Positions 44,790 to 52,157 of a stretch of DNA of 64,000 bases are shown here, one piece after another. Numbering within the stretch: position 1 is the stretch's first letter; each line of letters starts with the position of its first letter. The DNA is taken from NCBI GenBank assembly GCA_947167715.1, contig CAMVJD010000008.1, positions 23,729-87,728 of the forward strand, given 5' to 3'. A model generated the notes under the pieces. It made no database searches. It saw only the letters and a program-made list of their open reading frames with translations, and had not been told where the DNA came from. This DNA is from an uncultured Eubacteriaceae bacterium (lineage in GTDB: Bacteria > Bacillota > Clostridia > Lachnospirales > CAG-274). A program made the position numbers and the translations under genes.

Positions 44790-45680
44790 ATGGATAAAGG
44801 TATGGCGGCATATCTGGCCGTCAGCGCTGTTATATGCGTTGGAATATGCAAATACTGCGGCTTATCAAAGACAGCTGAAGTACCGAAAATAATTACGCAA
44901 ACGGTTGAAAGCACCGAAATGACTACACAGGATGTTGTTGACAATAACGGCAAAAAGTTCATAAGTATGCCGGTATATGCAGAATACGCTTTTCTTGATG
45001 ATTTTAATATTCCGCATGTTATTGTTAAAAACAATACAGAGCAGATATACGGCTATAGTCTTTCGGTAAAATATTACGACGATAATAAAAAAGAAATTGA
45101 AAATAAAAATATTGATATGCAGGCTGTGATACCGTCGGGGATGTCTGAAAGTCCCGAAAGATTTATACCTCCGGTTGACGGCGCAAAGTATATTGCCGCT
45201 GCCGTTACAGCATATTCAATAAAGGATAAAAGCATTAAAATACAGCCTGTTTACAATGATCACCTTTATACCCTGCAGCAGCTGAAAAAAGAAAATAAGG
45301 ATGCGCCCTGCAGCTTGATAACCATAGGCCGGCCCGAGATCATAGCCTCACACGGAGAAAGCGACCTGTCGGATATACGTTTTTCTATCACCAATCTTTC
45401 CGATAGGCCTGTAAAAAATATAGAATTTCTTGTTGCGGAATATGATGCAAACGGAAAGCCTGTGACAACAAAACCGAATGGCTATATAAAAGAAAATATA
45501 AGAAAGCTGACCTGGGATAATGCCGGGCTTATAAAGGATATCCCAAAGACAGCAGCCTCGGCAATGGCGCTGAACAAAAACTGCGCAGAAGTAAGGGTGA
45601 TGGTATTGCATATCGATTTTGAGGACAGGGGAGTGTGGTCAAATCCTGCCGCCCTGGACTGGATACTTTCGCAGGAATAA
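44790..45680 (+). CDS. Unknown exported or membrane-anchored protein
   Basis: A 296-residue protein with an N-terminal hydrophobic segment (GMAAYLAVSAVICVGICKY) and an extracytoplasmic part with two regions that look like FxLYD/Ig-type beta domains: around VIVKNNTEQIYGYSLSVKYY and around RFSITNLSDRPVKNIEFLVA, both of the 'intrinsic conflict of added polar terms' type found in cell-surface proteins. No family assigned. ATG 44790 is chosen over 44775 because the GGGAAGTGA purine stretch lies just upstream. It precedes the DUF4127 gene by 38 nt. Confidence 0.6.
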   Translation: MDKGMAAYLAVSAVICVGICKYCGLSKTAEVPKIITQTVESTEMTTQDVVDNNGKKFISMPVYAEYAFLDDFNIPHVIVKNNTEQIYGYSLSVKYYDDNKKEIENKNIDMQAVIPSGMSESPERFIPPVDGAKYIAAAVTAYSIKDKSIKIQPVYNDHLYTLQQLKKENKDAPCSLITIGRPEIIASHGESDLSDIRFSITNLSDRPVKNIEFLVAEYDANGKPVTTKPNGYIKENIRKLTWDNAGLIKDIPKTAASAMALNKNCAEVRVMVLHIDFEDRGVWSNPAALDWILSQE

Positions 45681-45718
45681 AATAACAAAAACGCACGGTC
45701 TATTAAGGAGATGAATAA

Positions 45719-47557
45719 ATGAAAAAATTACTTACCGCAATTATTGCAGCAGCTGCCGCTTTGGCAATGTATACATCCGTTTATGCCGATACGGTCATAA
45801 CCGCGCCCATTGACAGCCGTCCGATAAGCAACGAATATCTGGGTGCTCTGGCGGAGCTTGGCGGCGATGATTTTATTAGTGTTGACAAGAAAAATCTTGA
45901 TTTTTTTACCGCTTATCTGTCGGACAGCCATTTTGGCAACAGCAAGGCGGTAAGAGAGGATATATATGAAAGCGTTTCGCAGAATAATAAGAAAAATACG
46001 GTAGTTATCATTAATTCCTCAAGCTATGTTACAAACGGCCTTGTCGGCAGCCGCGTGGGTAAAAATTACGGGGACTGCAGCCTTGCTATGGACGAGCTTG
46101 AACAGCTTATGACGGATTTTCCCGAGCCCGATTATTATTTTAACCTTTCTATTCCCCGCTCCCTGCCCGAAACACGCTTTAATACCATCTGGCGTGAAAA
46201 GGACAGTCCCGTGCTTTACGGCATTGGTCATTTTTACCTTGAAAGCGTTCCCGATGCAGCGGATAAAAAGGAAATCAAAGCTAAATTTGACACCGTTTCT
46301 CCGTCACAGATATTGCTGGAATACGGCTATGTCGCAAATAAGGCAGAGGAGCTTGGCATGCATGAGCTTACGGATTGGGAAAGAGCATTTTTAAAATATT
46401 TCCGTTCAAGCTTTGCATCAAAGCAGCCCTATATGGCGTATATAGAGGATTATAAAAAGCCCTATGCCGCAAGTGCGGAAATGTTTTCAAGGCTTTTGGA
46501 AATGCAGAAAAAGGGGCTTTTGGATGAAATTACAGTATCCAATGACGACCTTCAGCTGCCCGACAGCATAAATTATTTTTACGGCAAAAAGGCAAAGTGG
46601 GTGCAAACCGAAAAGGGCTCGCCCGTAAAATACAGCTTTGCCCGCACAATGCGCAGCGTTGCCTATAACAGCATATATAAGCAGTTTGACAGAGCCTACG
46701 GCAGCAGGGAGCGCGCCTACGCCCTTGTCGGCAGAGGGAAAAAGGTCAATTTTATAAATGGTGTTGACGAGGTACCGCAGCTTATTTATGCACGCAGCCT
46801 TTCAAAAAGGAAAGGGCTTACCGCAAACCTGAACATAATTACAAATAATTCGGACAGGACAGCGGGCTCCTTTGATGTTACGGGCATACAAAGCCTTATA
46901 GATACAGCCAAAAACTTTGTAAGCGCAAACAATACAAAAACACAAAAAAAGTTTAATTTATACCTTTATAATTACAATGTGCCCACCGAGCATAAAACCT
47001 TTTTGCAGAATATGAAGAGGGATTATTTAAAGGGCGATAATATCGGTCTTATAGAGATATTCAAGCTTAAAACAAGCAATAGGGTATTAAAGGATATTTT
47101 AAACGATACAAGCAAGGGTTATCCCTCTGTTACCGAGCTTTCAAGCTACAGCGCCTGGAATACCAACGGCAATGCTATAGGTCTTGGCATAGCACATTCG
47201 CAGGTCTATGCCATTACCGAGCAGAAAAATCATAACCCGACGGGCTATATAAACAAGCAATTAAAGGTGCTTGCACAGCATATCTATGAGGACGGCATAT
47301 ATACCGCACGCGGCAAGCTGGAGCTTTCAAATAAGGGCTATAAGCCCTATGCCTCCGAGGAACAAAAAAGCGATACGCTTTATCCTATTTTAAACGACGG
47401 CAGTGTGAACTTTGTCGGCAGAACGATAAGGGCCGGCGGCAAGGAGTATCTCATTAAAAAGGTGGATATGACAAGCTATGGTTTCCCGTGGAGAAGGATT
47501 TTTGATATTTATCTTGATTTTGATATCAAAACAAAGCAGGTGCCGATACAGGAGTAA
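45719..47557 (+). CDS. Exported DUF4127 family protein
   Basis: A 612-residue exported protein with signal peptide ending VYAD and the DUF4127 opening TAPIDSRPISNEYLGALAEL (family pattern P-x-D-x-RP). Other conserved parts: INSSSYVTNGLVGSR, the FNLSIPRSLPETR segment and GKKVNFINGVDEV. The family is widespread in Firmicutes but its activity is not established; the acidic/Arg opening suggests a hydrolase-like site. AAGGAG lies before the ATG. Followed by a 75-residue helical protein after 16 nt. Confidence 0.75.
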   Translation: MKKLLTAIIAAAAALAMYTSVYADTVITAPIDSRPISNEYLGALAELGGDDFISVDKKNLDFFTAYLSDSHFGNSKAVREDIYESVSQNNKKNTVVIINSSSYVTNGLVGSRVGKNYGDCSLAMDELEQLMTDFPEPDYYFNLSIPRSLPETRFNTIWREKDSPVLYGIGHFYLESVPDAADKKEIKAKFDTVSPSQILLEYGYVANKAEELGMHELTDWERAFLKYFRSSFASKQPYMAYIEDYKKPYAASAEMFSRLLEMQKKGLLDEITVSNDDLQLPDSINYFYGKKAKWVQTEKGSPVKYSFARTMRSVAYNSIYKQFDRAYGSRERAYALVGRGKKVNFINGVDEVPQLIYARSLSKRKGLTANLNIITNNSDRTAGSFDVTGIQSLIDTAKNFVSANNTKTQKKFNLYLYNYNVPTEHKTFLQNMKRDYLKGDNIGLIEIFKLKTSNRVLKDILNDTSKGYPSVTELSSYSAWNTNGNAIGLGIAHSQVYAITEQKNHNPTGYINKQLKVLAQHIYEDGIYTARGKLELSNKGYKPYASEEQKSDTLYPILNDGSVNFVGRTIRAGGKEYLIKKVDMTSYGFPWRRIFDIYLDFDIKTKQVPIQE

Positions 47558-47573
47558 AAAGGAGGCGCACACT

Positions 47574-47801
47574 ATGTTTGAGTTAAAGGAAAAGGCGATC
47601 CTTAACGAAAAAATAGCCGAGCTTGAAATGAATTTGTCCAACAACTATAAGGACCTTGCCATAACGGCATTTAAGGAGCTTGGACAGCTTTTGGAAAGCC
47701 TTAAGCTAAAGGAAAAGACCTATAACAAATACAAAAAAATATATGACGAGTATGCGAAAAAAATGGAGGGCTACAGCCACAGGGATTTTTACCACTCGTG
47801 A
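47574..47801 (+). CDS. Small charged helical protein (75 aa)
   Basis: ATG 47574 follows AAAAGGAGG by 8 nt; the ORF-track start lies inside the DUF4127 gene. The product is almost all helix, rich in Lys and Glu (FELKEKAILNEKIAELEMNL), with coiled-coil heptads and no cysteine or membrane segment. No family recognised. It lies between the DUF4127 and M29 genes and appears co-transcribed. Confidence 0.65.
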   Translation: MFELKEKAILNEKIAELEMNLSNNYKDLAITAFKELGQLLESLKLKEKTYNKYKKIYDEYAKKMEGYSHRDFYHS

Positions 47802-47850
47802 TCTTAAGTCGGTGCGCCGATAAAAAATAAAACTGAAAGAAGGAAAAACA

Positions 47851-48963
47851 ATGGATCCAAGATTTGAACAGCTTGCAAAAAATATAGTAAATTACAGCTG
47901 TAAAATACAAAAGGGCGAAAGGGTGCTTATCGGCAGCGGCTTAAACGCGATGCCGCTTATCAAGGCGCTTATACGCGAAATTTATAGGGTAGGTGCCTAT
48001 CCTTACGTGGATATAGCCTCAAATGTTATCCAGCGTGAGCTTTTACTGGGTGCAAGCAAGGAACAGTACGATTTTATCGCAGGGGTCGATGCCGAAAAAA
48101 TGCAGGGAATGGATGCTTATATAGGTATAGGCTGCTATGACAACACCGCCGAGCTTGCGGATGTTCCTGCCGAAAAAATGGATATTTACAATATGTACTA
48201 TTCAAAGCCCGTACACCATGATATCCGTTTAAAGAAAAAATGGGTGGTTTTAAGATACCCCACAAACAGCCTTGCACAGTCGGCAGGCACCAGTCAGGAG
48301 GCCTTTGAGGACTTTTATTTTAAGGTATGTAACCTTGATTACAGTAAAATGGACAAGGCTATGGATAAGCTTGTGGCGCTTATGGATAAGACCGACAGGG
48401 TGCGCCTTGTGGCAAAGGATACCGACCTTTCCTTTAGCATAAAGGATATTCCAGCAATTAAATGCGCAGGCGAAATGAACATACCCGACGGCGAGGTGTA
48501 CACGGCCCCCGTCAAAAACAGCGTAAACGGCGTTATTACCTACAATACCCCTACGGAATATCAGGGCGTTACCTTTGAAAACGTAAGGCTTAAATTCAAG
48601 GACGGCAAAATAGTGGAGGCCACCGCAAACGATACCGAGCGCATAAACCAAATTTTTAACAGCGACGAGGGCGCAAGATATGTCGGTGAGTTTGCCATAG
48701 GCGTAAATCCCTATATTACAAAGGCTATGAAAAATATCCTGTTTGACGAGAAAATAAGGGGAAGTATACATTTTACCCCGGGTAATGCCTATGACGATGC
48801 CGATAACGGCAACCGCAGCAATATCCATTGGGACCTTGTGCTTATTATGACCCCAGAGTACGGCGGCGGAGAAATATACTTTGACGATGTGCTTATAAGA
48901 AAGGACGGAGTTTTTGTGCTTGACGAATTAAAGTGCTTAAACCCCGAAAACCTGATCGATTAA
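47851..48963 (+). CDS. M29 family aminopeptidase
   Basis: A 370-residue metallo-aminopeptidase of the M29 (AmpS/PepS, aminopeptidase T) family that trims N-terminal residues from peptides in the cytosol. Family regions seen: CKIQKGERVLIGSG, MNIPDGEVYTAPVKNSVNG (Glu ligands), EFAIGVNPYITK and GNRSNIHWDLVLIM (His/Asp ligands). GAAAGAAGGA precedes the ATG. Ends before a long bidirectional terminator. Confidence 0.92.
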   Translation: MDPRFEQLAKNIVNYSCKIQKGERVLIGSGLNAMPLIKALIREIYRVGAYPYVDIASNVIQRELLLGASKEQYDFIAGVDAEKMQGMDAYIGIGCYDNTAELADVPAEKMDIYNMYYSKPVHHDIRLKKKWVVLRYPTNSLAQSAGTSQEAFEDFYFKVCNLDYSKMDKAMDKLVALMDKTDRVRLVAKDTDLSFSIKDIPAIKCAGEMNIPDGEVYTAPVKNSVNGVITYNTPTEYQGVTFENVRLKFKDGKIVEATANDTERINQIFNSDEGARYVGEFAIGVNPYITKAMKNILFDEKIRGSIHFTPGNAYDDADNGNRSNIHWDLVLIMTPEYGGGEIYFDDVLIRKDGVFVLDELKCLNPENLID

Positions 48964-48973
48964 AAAATATGTA

Positions 48974-49037
48974 TAAAAGCGGATATATCTCTCTTCGACA
49001 GGAAAAACAGTCTGTGAGAGATATATCCGCTTTTTTT
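48974..49037. terminator. Long bidirectional terminator between M29 and DUF2461 genes
   Basis: Perfect 18-bp stem AAAGCGGATATATCTCTC / GAGAGATATATCCGCTTT with a 22-nt loop, preceded by A and followed by T runs, between convergent genes. Confidence 0.9.
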
Positions 49038-49057
49038 CAAAGAAAATATTATAGTTT

Positions 49058-49723
49058 TTATCGTTCTATACTGTCCAAATATTTGTAAATAGGATATATC
49101 AGCTTAAAGCCTTCGAAAACAAGGTCGGTCAAACCGCTTTCATAAAAGATATTTTCGGAATAATCGTGCCAGGATGTAAACTCCAGATACTTTTTCTGAT
49201 ACCATTCGATTAGATTTTTGTCGATATCCTTGTTGAAAAGGCGCTTGTAATCCTCGCCGTAAAGCTTGAATATATCCTGCTTTTCGTATAATTTCTTTAT
49301 TTTTTTAAACTCGGCGAGGTTGGCGTCAATGCGTTTTCTGTAATTGCGCATACCCGTCGGAGAGGGCGCATAAAAAAGCCCGTAGCGCCACCAATCTGGC
49401 GACATTTCAAAAAAGTAGGTGGGGCGGGCATAGACCAGATCGGGCTTGCCGTCCGCACGAAAGAAGAACCATTTACACTCCTTGTAGGGATTTTTGTTTT
49501 TGGAAAAGCGTATATCTCTGTTTGCACGGGATATTTTGGGTATTTCCATAAAATCCTTGTCCATATCCTGCATTTTCGCAAATAGATCATCCGCAAGTGC
49601 CGCAATAGGCTCGTGTACATTCTCACGGTACATATTTTTATGCTCCGTAAACCATTCTTTGTTGTTGTTTAGCCTTATTCCCATTAAATATTCGTTTGTA
49701 AGCTCGTTAAATCCCGTAAACAT
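49058..49723 (-). CDS. DUF2461 family protein
   Basis: A 221-residue protein matching DUF2461 (TIGR02453): NNNKEWFTEHKNMYRENV at the start, then SRANRDIRFSKNKNPYK, followed by an aromatic-rich core (PTYFFEMSPDWWRYGLF). The family is widespread and of unknown function; conserved Asn/Arg/Lys residues suggest a phosphate-binding site. Convergent to the M29 gene and 64 bp downstream of a small membrane protein gene. Confidence 0.88.
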   Translation of the reverse strand: MFTGFNELTNEYLMGIRLNNNKEWFTEHKNMYRENVHEPIAALADDLFAKMQDMDKDFMEIPKISRANRDIRFSKNKNPYKECKWFFFRADGKPDLVYARPTYFFEMSPDWWRYGLFYAPSPTGMRNYRKRIDANLAEFKKIKKLYEKQDIFKLYGEDYKRLFNKDIDKNLIEWYQKKYLEFTSWHDYSENIFYESGLTDLVFEGFKLIYPIYKYLDSIER

Positions 49724-49787
49724 AATATACCTTTCATTTTTGAGTTAGATCACAAATTTTATTTCCTAAAAACTTATTATTACTGCC

Positions 49788-49979
49788 TTATATTTTCCCA
49801 AGCCTTAATATCCTTTTTACGCTGCGATAATTTTTATATACCTTTACAGCGCCCACAAGCAGGGCAAATATACCCGAAATGCCCACAAGGATAAGCTTTA
49901 TATCCTCATCCTTTGTAACGCCGCTTGATATATCAAAGCCCTTTGAAAGCAGCTTGAAAATTCTTTGCAATACGTTCAT
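49788..49979 (-). CDS. Small single-pass membrane protein (63 aa)
   Basis: ATG 49979 is preceded by AAGGGTGA. The product has a charged amphipathic N-terminus (MNVLQRIFKLLSKGFDISSG), one hydrophobic helix (LILVGISGIFALLVGAVKVY) and a basic tail. No family recognised. It may be co-transcribed with the DUF2461 gene. Confidence 0.55.
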   Translation of the reverse strand: MNVLQRIFKLLSKGFDISSGVTKDEDIKLILVGISGIFALLVGAVKVYKNYRSVKRILRLGKI

Positions 49980-50053
49980 ATTATCACCCTTTTTTGTTGT
50001 TTTACAATTACAGTATACCACAAAATACTTAAAAAAGTCAATCTGCGAAAATG

Positions 50054-50180
50054 TATTGACTTTACTCGTTTTTTTGTATGATTTTTGCTTGAAATGCGGT
50101 AATTGACGGCAAGCCCCGCAAATAATTTCGGCTTACAGCGTATATCCGCTCTAAAGGAAGATCATTTGCGGGGCTTGCCG
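50054..50180. repeat. Hairpin element: conserved motif plus 17-bp perfect inverted repeat
   Basis: TATTGACTTT (50054-50063) and TGATTTTTGCTTGAAAT (from 50079) recur in the 17.4-kb intergenic region. Right after them CGGCAAGCCCCGCAAAT (50107-50123) pairs perfectly with its reverse complement at 50164-50180 across a 40-nt loop. No T run follows on either strand, so it is not an ordinary terminator. No gene lies in 49980-50355. Confidence 0.55.
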
Positions 50181-50248
50181 AAAAAATGTGTAAAAAATGG
50201 GTCCCCAAAAAAGCAAAAAAATAATAGGGAACATCAAAAAAATTTTTA

Positions 50249-50277
50249 TTGCAATTTGTAAAAGTATATAGTATAAT
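50249..50277 (+). promoter_or_regulatory. Promoter of the panT-coaX operon
   Basis: TTGCAA (50249-50254), 17-bp spacer, TATAAT (50272-50277). A leader of about 70 nt follows with a small GCCGC/GCGGC hairpin. Confidence 0.65.
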
Positions 50278-50355
50278 AATCGGGTAAATTTAATTTGCCG
50301 CTTTTGCGGCTGTGCGCTGTATCCGTAAGGAACGGCAGCAAGGAGGAAACTAAAT

Positions 50356-50988
50356 ATGGAAAAACAACAAACGGTAAACGTAAAGGACATGGTGGAAATA
50401 GCACTGTTTACGGCTATAATGCTTGTTTTGGCATTTACTCCGCTGGGCTATATTCCCGTCACACCTGTTATCAAGGCAACCACTATGCATATCCCCGTTA
50501 TAATCGCGGGCGTTGTGCTGGGCGGCAAAAAGGGCGCTATGCTGGGCTTTATTTTCGGTCTTACAAGCTTTTTAAAGGCGTCGTTTTTTTCACCCAACCT
50601 TACAAGCTTTTTATTTACTCCCCTTTATCCGGGCGGTAATTTCTGGAGCCTTGTGATCTGCTTTATACCGCGTATTCTTATTGGCGTTGTGGCAGCGCTT
50701 GTATTTAACGCACTTATAAAGCTTATCAAAAACGAGACCGTATCGCTTGCGGTGGCAGGTGTTGTCGGCTCGCTTACAAACACGGTGCTTGTTATGGGTA
50801 TGGCATATATTTTCTTTGCCGAGCAGTTTGCTAACGCAGTTGGCAAGGAGTCGGGCGAGGTTTTAAACTACATAATTACTGGTGTAGTTATTACAAACGG
50901 TATCCCCGAGGCCATTGTTGCGGGTATAATCACCGCGGGCGTAGGCAAGGCACTGCTTGTTGTAAACAGGAAAAGGGCATTGGCATGA
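50356..50988 (+). CDS. ECF transporter substrate-binding (S) component, probably pantothenate
   Basis: A 210-residue integral membrane S-component with about six hydrophobic segments and family motifs ATTMHIPVIIAGVVLGGKKG and SLTNTVLVMGMAY. Its stop overlaps the coaX start (ATGA), and coupling to pantothenate kinase points to pantothenate (PanT-like) as ligand. The shared energising module (EcfA/A'/T) is not in this window. AAGGAGG precedes the ATG. Confidence 0.85.
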   Translation: MEKQQTVNVKDMVEIALFTAIMLVLAFTPLGYIPVTPVIKATTMHIPVIIAGVVLGGKKGAMLGFIFGLTSFLKASFFSPNLTSFLFTPLYPGGNFWSLVICFIPRILIGVVAALVFNALIKLIKNETVSLAVAGVVGSLTNTVLVMGMAYIFFAEQFANAVGKESGEVLNYIITGVVITNGIPEAIVAGIITAGVGKALLVVNRKRALA

Positions 50989-51749
50989 TTTTAGCTATTG
51001 ATATTGGAAATACAAACATTGTGCTGGGCGGTATAACCGACGGCAAAATAGACTTTATTGCAAGAACATCCACGGACAGGATAAAGACGGCAGACCAGTA
51101 CGGTATACAGATAAAAAACATACTGGAGCTTTACAACACCGATATAAATAAGATAGACGGCAGTATAATTGCCTCTGTTGTTCCGCCCGTGCTTAATGCA
51201 ATGAAGGGCGCGGTGGAGCTTGTTACGGGCTCAAAGCCGCTTATAGTCGGCCCGGGGGTAAAAACGGGGCTTAATATTGTAATGGACAACCCCGCATCCG
51301 TGGGCGCTGACAGAATAGTTTGCGCAATAGCAGGACTTTCTATGCACAAGCCGCCGCTTGTTATGATAGATATGGGCACGGCGACCACTATAGATGTGGT
51401 GGACGAAAATAAAAACTACATTGGCGGCTGCATTATGCCGGGGCTTAAATCAAGCCTTGACGCCTTGTCCGAAAGGGCGGCACAGCTTCCCGAAATAAGC
51501 CTTGAAGAGCCTAAAAGCATCATCGGCAAAAACACGGTTGACTGTATGCGAAGCGGCTTTTTATACGGCTTTGCAAGTATGCTTGACGGCTGTATAGACA
51601 GGGTGGAGGAGCAGCTGGGCAAAAAGGCAAATGTTATTATAACGGGCGGATTAAGCCGCTTTATAAAGCCGCTTTGCCGCAGGGAAATGACCTTTGCCGA
51701 CGATCTTCTTTTAACTGGTCTTTACATTATTTATCAAAAAAATGTTTGA
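50985..51749 (+). CDS. coaX: Type III pantothenate kinase
   Basis: A 254-residue ASKHA-fold kinase for the first step of CoA synthesis. IDIGNTNIVLGG (phosphate 1), DMGTATTIDVVD (phosphate 2, catalytic Asp), SVVPPVLNAM and IITGGLSRF (adenosine) are all present. Type III kinases are not inhibited by CoA. Translationally coupled with the upstream S-component. Confidence 0.96.
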   Translation: MILAIDIGNTNIVLGGITDGKIDFIARTSTDRIKTADQYGIQIKNILELYNTDINKIDGSIIASVVPPVLNAMKGAVELVTGSKPLIVGPGVKTGLNIVMDNPASVGADRIVCAIAGLSMHKPPLVMIDMGTATTIDVVDENKNYIGGCIMPGLKSSLDALSERAAQLPEISLEEPKSIIGKNTVDCMRSGFLYGFASMLDGCIDRVEEQLGKKANVIITGGLSRFIKPLCRREMTFADDLLLTGLYIIYQKNV

Positions 51750-51757
51750 ATTTCTTA

Positions 51758-51789
51758 CGGAGCAGTATGATATCTGCTCCGCTTTTTTT
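51758..51789 (+). terminator. Terminator after coaX
   Basis: CGGAGCAG / CTGCTCCG stem, 8-nt loop, then seven T. Confidence 0.85.
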
Positions 51790-51799
51790 ATCTTCTTAT

Positions 51800-51885
51800 G
51801 TTACAGTAATGTTACAAATATTTCAATTAGGTTACATACATTTTTAACTATCCCAAGATTTAGGCAACTGCAAACGGTTGTTACA
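51800..51885. repeat. Four GTTACA copies upstream of the nrd promoter
   Basis: GTTACA occurs at 51800, 51811, 51831 and 51880, in the same orientation, with spacings of 11 and 20 nt between the first three. Such phased direct repeats can be activator or repressor sites; the binder is unknown. Confidence 0.35.
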
Positions 51886-51914
51886 TATTTAACCAATTAT
51901 TAGTTTTTTTAGAC

Positions 51915-51967
51915 TTGACAACACAATATATAGGTTGTAAAATAGTATAAGAAACTAAATATAGTTG
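51915..51967 (+). promoter_or_regulatory. nrdD promoter with two NrdR boxes
   Basis: TTGACA (51915-51920), 17-bp spacer, TAAAAT (51938-51943). The spacer is itself an NrdR-box-like sequence, ACACAATATATAGGTT (51921-51936), and a second, weaker one, AAACTAAATATAGTTG (51952-51967), begins 31 bp later. The consensus is roughly acaCwATATaTwGtgt and tandem boxes usually sit 31-32 bp apart, so repression by NrdR-dATP/ATP is well supported. Confidence 0.75.
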
Positions 51968-52157
51968 CAAACAGGCGCGCGCTGTTTGCTGTCCATACAC
52001 GGCCTTTTCTGCCTTTGATATGCATATCGGGTAAAGATTTTAAACGATACCGCAGTTTTGGGAGGGGTATTTTAGGTGCTGCTTTGCGGCGGTGTTTAAA
52101 GTACGGCGCATTTGATATCAGAGAAGTTTTTTTTAATTTTTAGGGAGGATCATAAAA
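51968..52157 (+). other. Long structured 5' leader of nrdD
   Basis: About 210 nt from the promoter to the nrdD start. It can form GCAAACA / TGTTTGC (from 51964), TATCG / CGATA and GCTGC / GCGGC hairpins. No B12-box, guanidine or other riboswitch core was recognised. GGGAGG lies 9 nt before the ATG. Confidence 0.4.

Noticed and set aside
51968-52157. Adenosylcobalamin or other known riboswitch before nrdD
   Set aside because: No B12 box or other familiar core was found, and class III reductase does not use B12.
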